This document shows positions 22,106 to 30,100 of a DNA stretch of 49,393 bases, piece after piece (within the stretch, counting starts at the first letter, position 1; each line of letters starts with the position of its first letter). The notes beneath the pieces were generated by a model. The model was not told the origin of the DNA and ran no database searches. It worked only from the letters and a program-made list of their open reading frames with translations. Made by a program: the position numbers and the translations under genes. Source of the stretch: a virus; IMG/VR virus record IMGVR_UViG_3300027708_000107, positions 1-49,393 of that record, one strand, 5' to 3'.

Positions 22106-22876
22106 TTAATATTTCCAATTATTTGCTTCACGATCAAGATCACTAACAACAGCCCCTGTGGCTGCATACGGATCCATGATACAAAGAGGGTGTTCTGCAA
22201 GCTCATGAGTGATGGTTAGTCCCATATTATTACAGATGAGTTCAAAATACTTCCATGTCAGATTCCGACATACATGTTCAGATGTCCATCCCATACGGGT
22301 TGTTAGCCAATTTTTCTCAGTCCATTGTCGGAGTTCTGGAAAGCTAGACTTATCACAACGGGTCAAAAACTTAGTTTTGTATAATGCTGTCATAGTTTTA
22401 AGCATCGAAATGCGGTCATTATGAGAAAGAGTAGCATACTCATTATTGTATTGTTTAATGTCGATATCATAGAATAACATTCCATGCCAGTTGGGAATCC
22501 GTAAAACAGTCTCTGCATTACAGTTTAATGATGTGAATACGTTCTGTGGCTCATCTTCAAATGTATTAAGAGGACCACAATGTTTTAAGCTCTCACATAT
22601 AAGAGTATCTACATGTGAGAATCTGAAATCTTTTAATCTCTCGGCAGTGCAATCAGCTATATCAGTTCCTAAACCTTTCCACATCTCTACTGGATTAAAG
22701 CATACCAACTCAAACGGATTTCCATTCAAACCATTGTAGGCTCTAAAATAGTTCAGAATGGGAACAATACGACAACTTCCTACTATACAGATTGTATAGA
22801 AGGATTTAGGATTACCAAATGAATATTCATTTCGTTCATAATGTTCTCGAAGTATATTAGTTGTGATTGGAGTCAT
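22106..22876 (-). CDS. WcbI-like or SGNH-like polysaccharide protein (putative)
   Basis: A 256-residue protein. The segment SFYTICIVGSCRIVPILNYF resembles the GxCQ/GSCR start of the WcbI/SGNH-like family involved in capsule biosynthesis. Later conserved histidines and VCRNLTWKYFELICNNMG follow. It overlaps the FkbM gene by one base and precedes 21328 by four bases, so it belongs to the surface-chemistry operon. Confidence 0.4.
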   Translation of the reverse strand: MTPITTNILREHYERNEYSFGNPKSFYTICIVGSCRIVPILNYFRAYNGLNGNPFELVCFNPVEMWKGLGTDIADCTAERLKDFRFSHVDTLICESLKHCGPLNTFEDEPQNVFTSLNCNAETVLRIPNWHGMLFYDIDIKQYNNEYATLSHNDRISMLKTMTALYKTKFLTRCDKSSFPELRQWTEKNWLTTRMGWTSEHVCRNLTWKYFELICNNMGLTITHELAEHPLCIMDPYAATGAVVSDLDREANNWKY

Positions 22877-23532
22877 TAGCTTACAAGGATATCAAATTGT
22901 GGTTCAGTCCATTCAAGGTCTTGTGGATATATCTGAAAATTACTATAACCGAGACTTTTGAGACGTTCAACAATATCATCAGCACAACATCCATTGGTTT
23001 TTAGAGCTTCAGAATTGATCTCGATAAACATAATCGGGCGATGTTTTTTAAGGGTCTTCGATATTCCTTGTATTACGTCATATTCCCATCCTTCTGCATC
23101 TATCTTAATAAATCCTGGTGGGGGAAGATCAAGAAAATCTAAAGGAATTGCTGATACTTCAATAGAGCCATCAAATGTAACTCTAGACGCTCCCGCATTA
23201 TCATATTGAGCAAGCCGGAGCTTTCCTTCCGCTGCGGAAGCTGCAATATTAAGCAGAGTGGCTTCTGGACAATTATGTGAAAGACACTTGAATGCGAGAG
23301 GATTTGGTTCTACTGCAACAACATTTTTTCCAAGGTCAAGATAGAATCTTGTGTGATCTCCGATAAAAGCTCCGATATCCCATACTACTTCAATATTATC
23401 GAGCCACGGAGTCATGATCTCAAAAAGTGCAGGATCACATTTAATTGTTCCCCATTCACGAGACCATTTTGATATATGAGTATCATTAGCAATGACCCAT
23501 TGACCGTTCGGCAATTCTTCGATTTCGTTCAT
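22876..23532 (-). CDS. FkbM-family methyltransferase
   Basis: A 218-residue protein from ATG 23532 (MNEIEELPNGQWVIANDTHI), whose start overlaps the upstream stop (ATGA). VVWDIGAFIGDHTRFYLDLG and NVVAVEPNPLAF form the SAM pocket, and PLDFLDL, FIKIDAEGWEYDVIQG and PIMFIEIN complete the FkbM signature. These enzymes O-methylate sugars or similar hydroxyls, here presumably a glycan of the host or virion surface. Confidence 0.85.
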   Translation of the reverse strand: MNEIEELPNGQWVIANDTHISKWSREWGTIKCDPALFEIMTPWLDNIEVVWDIGAFIGDHTRFYLDLGKNVVAVEPNPLAFKCLSHNCPEATLLNIAASAAEGKLRLAQYDNAGASRVTFDGSIEVSAIPLDFLDLPPPGFIKIDAEGWEYDVIQGISKTLKKHRPIMFIEINSEALKTNGCCADDIVERLKSLGYSNFQIYPQDLEWTEPQFDILVS

Positions 23533-24038
23533 GGTTGAAAGAATGGGATTTGATGTTCCTTTGAGATAACCAATGTATGCGGACCATAACATGTATAAAT
23601 ACGGGAGTTGCAAGGATTAGCAGTAATCCAATCTTTTAACGGCTGTCGATATTCATCAAAATTGGCATCATGAAATAGTACATATCGTGATGTATTAGCA
23701 AACATATAAAACCAGTCCAAACGATCATCGGCCTGATCATCAACAAGTACTACTCCCCATTGTTGTTTTGATAATTCTTCAAGTAATTCCCGGTTCTGTT
23801 TCAAGACTTCATGAGACGGACCAGAATAATTCATAAATTTCAATCTCCATTCATCATGCATTTCTGTCGTAACAAGATGATGTCCGAGTGCGGAACAGAT
23901 AGCATGAAGACATGGTGTGGAGAAATGACCAGATCCGATTTCAAGTACTGGTCCATTACCAACGGCAACACACGCCATCAATGGTGGTAAATGACTTCCC
24001 CAATTTAAAGTTTCTATAGCAGGATTAGTTTCATTCAT
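23529..24038 (-). CDS. class I SAM-dependent methyltransferase-like protein
   Basis: A 169-residue protein with NGPVLEIGSGHFSTPCLHAI as the SAM motif I, HHLVTTEMHDEWR as motif II, and WGVVLVDDQADDR then YVLFHDANFDEY. The family is class I Rossmann; the substrate is unknown. It is coupled by overlap to the FkbM gene. Confidence 0.65.
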   Translation of the reverse strand: MNETNPAIETLNWGSHLPPLMACVAVGNGPVLEIGSGHFSTPCLHAICSALGHHLVTTEMHDEWRLKFMNYSGPSHEVLKQNRELLEELSKQQWGVVLVDDQADDRLDWFYMFANTSRYVLFHDANFDEYRQPLKDWITANPCNSRIYTCYGPHTLVISKEHQIPFFQP

Positions 24039-24055
24039 TTTATTATTTCTTCTAT

Positions 24056-24583
24056 TTATTTTATTTTTTTAGATTTGATATTTCTGATTCTAAGAATGTC
24101 TTGGGGAATAATAGAAGAATCTATTATATCAATTGTGCAATCCGGCCATAGAAGTCGAATAAATGTAGATAATCGAGTTTGATCCTCAGGATTAAAGAGA
24201 CGTAGATCATCAATTAGAATAATATCATCAAAACTACGCGGACTAAAGCTCAAGGCGATAAGTTCGTTAATAAGTGGAAGGTCTGGTTGTAATAGATTGA
24301 AGTATCCGATTGGATGAGCATCAAGCCAAAAAGTTGCTGGAGCATCTAGTGTAGAAACAATATTGGCAAGAAATAAAGCTGAGTCTCCAAAAGCGAAAAC
24401 AATGTTTGATGATTGTGGTAGAGGTTGATTAACATCCCATTTATTATCCGATTCAAGATCAACAGTCCAGATTCGCTCAAACCCAGCCTCAAGTGCTGCT
24501 CGTACACCTTCCCCAAGATAAGTTCCTGTTTCTACAAATATGGGGTTCAAATGAGCTCTAAGTATATCGGTATTTAATGGCAT
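24056..24583 (-). CDS. methyltransferase-like protein
   Basis: A 175-residue protein. FVETGTYLGEGVRAALEAGF followed by RIWTVDLE is the SAM-binding part of a class I fold, and ATFWLDAHPIG and DDIILIDDLRLF follow. This family is seen next to glycan genes. Its C-terminus is basic. Confidence 0.6.
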   Translation of the reverse strand: MPLNTDILRAHLNPIFVETGTYLGEGVRAALEAGFERIWTVDLESDNKWDVNQPLPQSSNIVFAFGDSALFLANIVSTLDAPATFWLDAHPIGYFNLLQPDLPLINELIALSFSPRSFDDIILIDDLRLFNPEDQTRLSTFIRLLWPDCTIDIIDSSIIPQDILRIRNIKSKKIK

Positions 24584-24584
24584 A

Positions 24585-25310
24585 TCAAATATTTATTGAT
24601 AGTATTTCTTCTATTTGTTGTTTAATATCGGGGGTAACCCTACCCCAAGACCAAAATTGTTTGGCATATAGTTCAGGTAAAGGATCTTTAGATGAATCAA
24701 TAAAATTAAATTTTTCAGGCATAAACTTTTCGGCAATAGCTCCAAGAATATTAAATTCGGATAGTTCTCTACCAGATACTTCATTAATAAATTGTGTAAA
24801 AGTTCTACCACAATTCTTTTCAATATGAGTTCTCGTAAATTCCAATAAGTCTCTATTATATGTTAATGGCATACGTCGCATATATTCAAACTCTACTGGA
24901 AATCCTACCGCATTTTCTGTTATACTTTGCCACGGACACTCAATTGTATTATATGCGGTTTTAACTAGATTTATACAGCCCGACTCAGATATTATTAAAT
25001 TTGGTGCTGTATCTCGTATGAAGATTACATCAGAATCAACAAAACAAATTGCATCGGATTTACACCAAGTATCTGCCAACATTTTAGTCCCCTGTTGACC
25101 AACATAATCATCTGTGTTTAATTTATCACAAATATAAAATTCAGTTCCAAATTCAGAAGCTATTGGCTCAATAACTATTTTTGATGATTCAGGAGTTACT
25201 ATAATAATATTAGAAAAATTCTTACAAAATTTATGTATAGATTTAAGACAATATGGTAACCATTGAGCATCTCCTACATATGTACGAATAAAAATATCTA
25301 TTGTTTGCAT
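24585..25310 (-). CDS. glycosyltransferase (DUF6492-like)
   Basis: A 241-residue protein. DIFIRTYVGDAQWLPYCLKS with SIHKFCKNF opens like DUF6492 and GT-A proteins, and ICFVDSDVIF gives the DxD metal-binding motif. FWSWGRVTPD follows near the end. It would transfer a sugar to an unknown acceptor. One base separates it from the methyltransferase gene. Confidence 0.7.
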   Translation of the reverse strand: MQTIDIFIRTYVGDAQWLPYCLKSIHKFCKNFSNIIIVTPESSKIVIEPIASEFGTEFYICDKLNTDDYVGQQGTKMLADTWCKSDAICFVDSDVIFIRDTAPNLIISESGCINLVKTAYNTIECPWQSITENAVGFPVEFEYMRRMPLTYNRDLLEFTRTHIEKNCGRTFTQFINEVSGRELSEFNILGAIAEKFMPEKFNFIDSSKDPLPELYAKQFWSWGRVTPDIKQQIEEILSINI

Positions 25311-25325
25311 TATATTATATTGTTA

Positions 25326-25613
25326 TTATTCATGTAATTTTGGTTCTGTGGAGAATACAGCAGCAGCTAATTCTTTTCCACTAAGTTTACCAGATTTATA
25401 CGCAACACGCAATTCATCAATAGTGTCATGCAATTCATGAATTACATCTATAATCTTATCGTGCTTTTTAGTCATAAGTTCAGAATCCAAATTTTCAATT
25501 AGATCAAATAAATGATCATTAATGGATTTCTTCTTAGGAGATTCCGATAATATTAATTTTCTCTTTGAAGGAATTTCCAGAATGGTTAATGCTGTATCGA
25601 CAATAGACTTCAT
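25326..25613 (-). CDS. small late protein with leader
   Basis: A 95-residue helical protein starting MKSIVDTALTILEIPSKRKL, then ILSE/S, fitting the leader pattern with a possible cut after residue 24. The rest is an acidic coiled coil (DSELMTKKHDKIIDVIHEL). A late promoter is 5 nt upstream of the ATG. I infer a minor internal head protein. Confidence 0.7.
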   Translation of the reverse strand: MKSIVDTALTILEIPSKRKLILSESPKKKSINDHLFDLIENLDSELMTKKHDKIIDVIHELHDTIDELRVAYKSGKLSGKELAAAVFSTEPKLHE

Positions 25614-25618
25614 ATATC

Positions 25619-25626
25619 TATTTATA
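25619..25626 (-). promoter_or_regulatory. T4-type late promoter, 5 nt from ATG
   Basis: TATAAATA on the minus strand; its TAA is the stop of the exonuclease gene. Confidence 0.75.
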
Positions 25627-26308
25627 TTTTTGTAACAGCATCATATTCTTTTATAGCTTTACGTACTTCCGGTAACCATTTAAACGTATCTTCAATGAAT
25701 ATTAAAGGTTCTTTCTGATTTTCCACGGCCATTATAATTACATTTTGTTTAATTGGAATTCCAGTTCTTTCATAAAATGCTGCTGCATAAAATGCCGCTT
25801 GAATAAAGTAATTATGAATCCAGGATCTAAGTTTTGCCTTGGAGGAAGTCTTAAAGTCTATAACAGATAACTCTCCATCATATTCAGCTATAAGATCAAC
25901 TCGACCTGCGATTTTGAATATATCAGAATATAAAGGAACTTCTTGCATAAGAACCTTTCCTATATTTTTATTAAGAACGTTTTGAATAGATCGAAACAGT
26001 TCCTCCCCTTGGGTCCCTTTATTATCTCCAAGATAAGCTTTAACATTATTGAGATAATTCTCGGCAATACTATGCATCTCATTACCTCTAGTACAAGCCT
26101 GATTTGAGATTCTATCAGCTTCTATATCACCTACTCGTTTTCTCCATTCAGCAATTGAGTCTTTACTCTTAATCCCTAGTACAGTTGTAATAGAGGGATA
26201 TTGTGCTCCTGATGGGGTTACATAAATTCTTGTTCCTTCTATTGAAGCGTCTCCAAGAGTTTTATATCCAAGATCAATGGGTTCATGTAGAAATACTGGT
26301 CGTTTCAT
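25622..26308 (-). CDS. MGME1-like / PD-(D/E)XK exonuclease
   Basis: A 228-residue protein. YPSITTVLGIKSKDSIAEWR and RISNQACTRGNEMHSIAENY open the fold. GRVDLIAEYDGELSVIDFKT holds the catalytic residues (D in GRVDLI, D-x-K in VIDFKT), and WIHNYFIQAAFYAAAFYERT follows. This is the genome-maintenance-exonuclease type PD-(D/E)XK nuclease common in T4-like phages, acting on DNA ends. Start and stop are tightly packed with neighbours. Confidence 0.8.
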   Translation of the reverse strand: MKRPVFLHEPIDLGYKTLGDASIEGTRIYVTPSGAQYPSITTVLGIKSKDSIAEWRKRVGDIEADRISNQACTRGNEMHSIAENYLNNVKAYLGDNKGTQGEELFRSIQNVLNKNIGKVLMQEVPLYSDIFKIAGRVDLIAEYDGELSVIDFKTSSKAKLRSWIHNYFIQAAFYAAAFYERTGIPIKQNVIIMAVENQKEPLIFIEDTFKWLPEVRKAIKEYDAVTKI

Positions 26309-26460
26309 TAATCCAAAAATATGTTCTGTTGAGTTTTCTTTTTATCTCTTTCTCGGCTTTTTTCCCACTTATCAGCTTTTCGTTTATTAAAGGATTCTGA
26401 TTCTTCATAGTAATCAGACTGTTTAGTTCCAGAACCTTTATGTTTCTTTCCCTTACTCAT
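26308..26460 (-). CDS. small highly charged protein
   Basis: A 50-residue protein starting MSKGKKHKGSGTKQSDYYEE and ending KKKTQQNIFLD. Its TAA shares a base with the next ATG (TAATG), strong evidence of coupling. Basic and disordered; possibly RNA- or DNA-binding. No family recognised. Confidence 0.7.
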   Translation of the reverse strand: MSKGKKHKGSGTKQSDYYEESESFNKRKADKWEKSRERDKKKTQQNIFLD

Positions 26461-26473
26461 AACTCATATATTA

Positions 26474-26731
26474 TTACCTCGTCTCTATTGTACACCCTTT
26501 TCCAGAACCTTTTTTTACTCGCTTGAGTACATCATTCCATTCATGCCCAGCTCTTTGAAGAACAGTCTTATTACCATCATAAGAAATAAAGAGTTTTCCA
26601 ATAATTCGTTTAACAAACCCTAATTTATTACATTTTGGACATGGTAAAGCCGTAGGAGTATCTCTAAATTGAATCCCGTGAGTCTCCTCCCAAATTTCTC
26701 CACATTTTTCACATTGAAAATCATAGCGCAT
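26474..26731 (-). CDS. FmdB-type zinc-ribbon protein
   Basis: An 85-residue protein with MRYDFQCEKCGEIWEETHG and a second CPKC about 25 residues later, the two halves of a zinc ribbon as in FmdB-like putative regulators. The tail is basic. T4-like phages commonly carry one; its target is unknown. Confidence 0.75.
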   Translation of the reverse strand: MRYDFQCEKCGEIWEETHGIQFRDTPTALPCPKCNKLGFVKRIIGKLFISYDGNKTVLQRAGHEWNDVLKRVKKGSGKGCTIETR

Positions 26732-26743
26732 AATTTTATATAG

Positions 26744-27067
26744 TTAACAATCTAAAGGTTCTACAAACTTCCATTTCAATCCAACTTTATTCTCTGCAAA
26801 TATATTCAATCGAATAAACTCTCCAATAGCCTCATCATATACTGTATAAAATGGGTCATAATGTTCTTCATGCCCGAGAAGAATAACAACATTATCAAAG
26901 CATAATTTATTTGAACCATCATAATACTTTACCATATATCTACCTCGTTTTCTAGGAAACTCGGAAGTCCATTCAACCATAAAAGAAAGGCCTTCTCTGA
27001 ATTTCTTAGGGTCTGATCTATCTCGATCACCCTTTCCAGCTTGAGTTTGCCGTGGATTATTTCTCAT
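26744..27067 (-). CDS. hypothetical protein with 'GKGD' start
   Basis: A 107-residue protein starting MRNNPRQTQAGKGDRDRSDP, with a polar basic N-terminus (AGKGDRDRSDPKKFREG) seen in other phage proteins, then a beta-rich body (FPRKRGRYMVKYYDGSNKLC). Role unknown. Confidence 0.65.
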   Translation of the reverse strand: MRNNPRQTQAGKGDRDRSDPKKFREGLSFMVEWTSEFPRKRGRYMVKYYDGSNKLCFDNVVILLGHEEHYDPFYTVYDEAIGEFIRLNIFAENKVGLKWKFVEPLDC

Positions 27068-27070
27068 ACA

Positions 27071-27148
27071 TCAAAACATAAAGGGAAACAAAAGCTGATC
27101 TTCTGGATATTCTGTAGTAATAGACGTTTCATTATTATTTTGGTTCAT
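27071..27148 (-). CDS. micro-protein of 25 residues
   Basis: ATG 27148 opens MNQNNNETSITTEYPEDQLL and TGA 27071 ends it at FPFMF. Its ATG overlaps the preceding gene's TGA (ATGA) and only 3 bp separate it from the next ATG. The tight coupling argues that it is translated. Confidence 0.5.
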   Translation of the reverse strand: MNQNNNETSITTEYPEDQLLFPFMF

Positions 27149-27606
27149 ACTTGTGTTGTTTCAGGATTTGGTAATAGTGTAGGAAAAGCTTTTACAACAA
27201 GATTTTTTGTACATAGAGGATACAACTTATGCAAAGTCTTATCTTTTGCTGCACATAGAATTTCTGCATCTTTGGCAGAAATGGATTCAAGAATTCTGAT
27301 AAACGACATCTCTCTTTTAATTGGAGTTATATTTGGTTGTTCTCTACACAATCTTGGGAGAATATCCAATTGTTTCTTGAGAGACATATACTGAAGGCCG
27401 TTCGGAATTAGGGATGGTGTATATGGAGGAGAACCTTCAGGTAATAATAATTTAATTCCAGGATGGAATGCTAATTGTAATAGTGTCTTTAATTCATATG
27501 TTGCATTATCTTGAAATATTTTTACTCTTTCAGATAGAGATTTTGTATTCTCAAGCAATGCCAATATTTCATATGGCAGTGGTTCGATGTGTCGTCTATT
27601 AATCAT
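27145..27606 (-). CDS. conserved T4-like phage protein (DUF6433-like)
   Basis: A 153-residue protein with LPYEILALLENTKSLSERVK and ending region LHKLYPLCTKNLVVKAFPTL. The order and the C-terminal 'L-x-P-x-C...AFP-x-LLP' resemble a family conserved next to replication genes in T4-like phages. Function unknown. Confidence 0.6.
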   Translation of the reverse strand: MINRRHIEPLPYEILALLENTKSLSERVKIFQDNATYELKTLLQLAFHPGIKLLLPEGSPPYTPSLIPNGLQYMSLKKQLDILPRLCREQPNITPIKREMSFIRILESISAKDAEILCAAKDKTLHKLYPLCTKNLVVKAFPTLLPNPETTQV

Positions 27607-27626
27607 AATAGTTTATGTATATGCTT

Positions 27627-28490
27627 TTATTTAACGAAAAAATCTTCTGTGCATTCAACTAGATTAACACATCTATTTGCAATAAGATAATTGAAAACTT
27701 TACTATTACCAACTAATGGTGCCGTGATATATGCATCCCAAATTTGTTTGGTAATAATATCAGGAATCTGAGATAAATCAATCATTTGTTTGTTGCGTTC
27801 GAAATGTTTATATTCTTCTTCACTAAGAACCGTTTCCATTTTATTTTCCTTATATGCAGGAAACCATTCATCAATCTTTTTAGATGAAATTGAAGTTTGT
27901 CGAACACCATCTACAAATACATTATCATCGGATTTTATATTGGGTACACCATCCGAACTGCAGCCCCTCATTACTTGCTCCATTAAAAATTTCTGAGGAT
28001 CCTTTTCAGTCAACATTTTTTTTGTAGTAGGAGAATACTGATATACATTTTTATATTTTTGAAGCTGAATAAAGTCATGATCGGCTGATATAATCATAAC
28101 ATCTTCGTTTGCTCCAAATTCTTGTGTAGTCTCCACTAAAGTTGCGATAATATCGTCTGCCTCAACATTTGGTAAAGAAATTACCCGATATGGCATAAAT
28201 TCTGTAATTTCATCTCGGACTTTTCCAATAATTCGAAAAATTTCAGTCCAGTCCAAATTGCTCTTTTCTCGATTCTTTTTACGTCCCGCTTTATATTGTG
28301 GAAAATATTCTTTGCGCCAAGATCCTCCATCGCAACAAATAATAGTTTGACCAAACTTGTCTCGATATTTGAGATTTAAGGCTCGAATATTGTTGAGAAT
28401 TTGGTGACGTAAAAGGCCTTCGCAAATTTCATTTTTTGCACAGACGAAAACTGTACTGATGCTGATACCGCTAAAATCAATAAGGATCAT
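27627..28490 (-). CDS. rnh: T4-type RNase H (FEN-like 5' nuclease)
   Basis: A 287-residue protein. CCDGGSWRKEYFPQYKAGRK, NVEADDIIATLVET and IISADHDFIQLQKY match T4 RNase H: acidic residues in these motifs bind the catalytic metals. The C-terminal helices follow the T4 layout. It removes RNA primers and flaps in lagging-strand synthesis. An early-type promoter lies about 30 bp upstream of the ATG (28521-28549). Confidence 0.9.
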   Translation of the reverse strand: MILIDFSGISISTVFVCAKNEICEGLLRHQILNNIRALNLKYRDKFGQTIICCDGGSWRKEYFPQYKAGRKKNREKSNLDWTEIFRIIGKVRDEITEFMPYRVISLPNVEADDIIATLVETTQEFGANEDVMIISADHDFIQLQKYKNVYQYSPTTKKMLTEKDPQKFLMEQVMRGCSSDGVPNIKSDDNVFVDGVRQTSISSKKIDEWFPAYKENKMETVLSEEEYKHFERNKQMIDLSQIPDIITKQIWDAYITAPLVGNSKVFNYLIANRCVNLVECTEDFFVK

Positions 28491-28520
28491 TTTAAATAAT
28501 ATTGTTTGTTGTGTAACCCT

Positions 28521-28549
28521 ATTATAGCATACGTTTGAAAGATTGTAAA
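28521..28549 (-). promoter_or_regulatory. early sigma70-type promoter
   Basis: TTTACA, 17 bp, TATAAT on the minus strand, upstream of rnh. Confidence 0.9.
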
Positions 28550-28557
28550 CAAATGGT

Positions 28558-28995
28558 TTAATTAATCCAAAGATCTTTTATGTGGATTGCATTGATTTTC
28601 CCTGCAATAATGCCGTTATAATATTCTGACCGGCGCAACAGCACTTCTTTAAGTATTTGGTGTTTCATTTCAATATAATTGAGAACACCTTTACTTTTTG
28701 CAAATTCTAGAATTTCTCTATGGAAATCATCCGGTCTCAATTCAACTTGTTCTTTCACTGTTTCCGATGAACCGTGATAAATAGACCAATCAGACTCTAT
28801 TATTTTTGTTCGTTTTCTTTTTTGTCCTTTGAGTGGTGGTAGTTTTCTTTTTGATAATAAGAGTTTCTTACCAATATATTTCATATTATTTGATATATCA
28901 GTAATCTCATAAACAAAGCCAATCATTCCTGCATTAATATATTCTTGGGCTAATTCTTGTGTAAATTCGACTCCTTGATATATCCATGAGTTCAT
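28558..28995 (-). CDS. GIY-YIG-like nuclease family protein
   Basis: A 145-residue protein. GFVYEITDISNNMKYIGKKL is the GIY-YIG-like opening (Y-x-I, then YIGKK), followed by WSIYHGSSETVK and a conserved acidic helix (DDFHREILEF) then YIEMKHQIL. Similar small proteins occur in T4-like phages. Free-standing nuclease or DNA-processing role is possible. Confidence 0.65.
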   Translation of the reverse strand: MNSWIYQGVEFTQELAQEYINAGMIGFVYEITDISNNMKYIGKKLLLSKRKLPPLKGQKRKRTKIIESDWSIYHGSSETVKEQVELRPDDFHREILEFAKSKGVLNYIEMKHQILKEVLLRRSEYYNGIIAGKINAIHIKDLWIN

Positions 28996-29013
28996 AGATT
29001 ATATATCAAGTTT

Positions 29014-29217
29014 TCAATCCCAATCATAATCTTCGTCGGAACAATATTCACCATGAGTTCCACAAAAAGGACAAAAATTAGGAACTCCTTCATCTATATC
29101 AAACCCTCTATCTGAATCTATGTCATCCTCAACACCATTGAAATATTTAATAGCATCATCATCCCATGAGATTTCATATACTTGTTTGCAAACAGAACAC
29201 TTATTTTTTTCTATCAT
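29014..29217 (-). CDS. small acidic zinc-ribbon protein
   Basis: A 67-residue protein with CSVCKQVYEISW and later CPFCGTHGEYC, two zinc-binding knuckles, and a strongly acidic tail (DEDYDWD). A late box lies 6 nt before the ATG. Role unknown. Confidence 0.7.
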   Translation of the reverse strand: MIEKNKCSVCKQVYEISWDDDAIKYFNGVEDDIDSDRGFDIDEGVPNFCPFCGTHGEYCSDEDYDWD

Positions 29218-29223
29218 AAATGT

Positions 29224-29231
29224 TATTTATA
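29224..29231 (-). promoter_or_regulatory. T4-type late promoter, 6 nt from ATG
   Basis: TATAAATA on the minus strand before ATG 29217; its TAA is the stop of the gene at 29227. Confidence 0.7.
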
Positions 29232-30087
29232 TGCCATCTTCAACTGATTCAGAAGTCTGAGTTTTTGCTTTCTTTTCTACAGGCGTTTTAAATCCTCCAT
29301 GTGTTTTCTTTGCAATTAAGTTAGTTAAATCTTGATCCATAGTGCCCGCTAATTTACCTGGAGAGAACTTTTTCAATACTTCTTTTTCTTCTTCGGTGAA
29401 CTTTGCATTAGGTTCGAAATGTGCTCTAGCAAGAATACTAACAATATCCTCATGAGTAAAATCCTTGTACGCTTTCTCCACTGTATTTTTGCCTCCAAGT
29501 TCTTTTACTTTATTACCATATACATTAAAGAATTTAGAATCTAAAGCACACCAATAGAAACTCTTAAGTTTAAATTCATTTTTAATTGTTTCAAGATCGC
29601 TTGGTTTAATATCATTTTCTTTACACCAGAATACTACGATCGAATCCTTTTTAGTACCTCTATTTTTCCATAGACGCCCCGACCTGGTTTTAATTCGTGT
29701 AAAATGATCAGCTAGTTTAAGGTGTTGATAGTTGATTGCATACTCTAAATCTTTTTCTGTTAATTTATCATCTTTAGGTATATGTAATCTAAAATATTTT
29801 AAAAGCTTATCTATACTTGATTTGTTATAGTAGAGAAAATACGATTTTAAGTTTGAAAAAATTATAGTATGAGTTGCATTACGACCCTCCTGGCTATTTT
29901 TAATATATACCATTACACCTTCTCCAGACCCAATAAAACTAAATGCACTTGTCGCGTCGGGCCATCTATAATAATCATTTTTAAAGTCCAAATCATCTGG
30001 ATCTGTACCCTGTATAGGAATCCGCTCAGAATCATTTATTGATTCTCTTAATATATTCTGAGCAATTGTGATTAAATGACTATACAT
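29227..30087 (-). CDS. leader-bearing late protein, paralogue B
   Basis: A 286-residue protein from ATG 30087 (MYSHLITIAQNILRESINDS); the longer frame is rejected because the late box is 5 nt before this ATG. ILRE/S matches the leader pattern. The fold shared with 19823-20575 contains VVFWCKENDI, LKSFYWCALDSKFFNVYG, and both end TSES-x-ED. Function unknown; likely head-packaged. Confidence 0.7.
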   Translation of the reverse strand: MYSHLITIAQNILRESINDSERIPIQGTDPDDLDFKNDYYRWPDATSAFSFIGSGEGVMVYIKNSQEGRNATHTIIFSNLKSYFLYYNKSSIDKLLKYFRLHIPKDDKLTEKDLEYAINYQHLKLADHFTRIKTRSGRLWKNRGTKKDSIVVFWCKENDIKPSDLETIKNEFKLKSFYWCALDSKFFNVYGNKVKELGGKNTVEKAYKDFTHEDIVSILARAHFEPNAKFTEEEKEVLKKFSPGKLAGTMDQDLTNLIAKKTHGGFKTPVEKKAKTQTSESVEDGI

Positions 30088-30092
30088 TATTA

Positions 30093-30100
30093 TATTTATA
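30093..30100 (-). promoter_or_regulatory. T4-type late promoter, 5 nt from ATG
   Basis: TATAAATA on the minus strand before ATG 30087. Confidence 0.75.
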
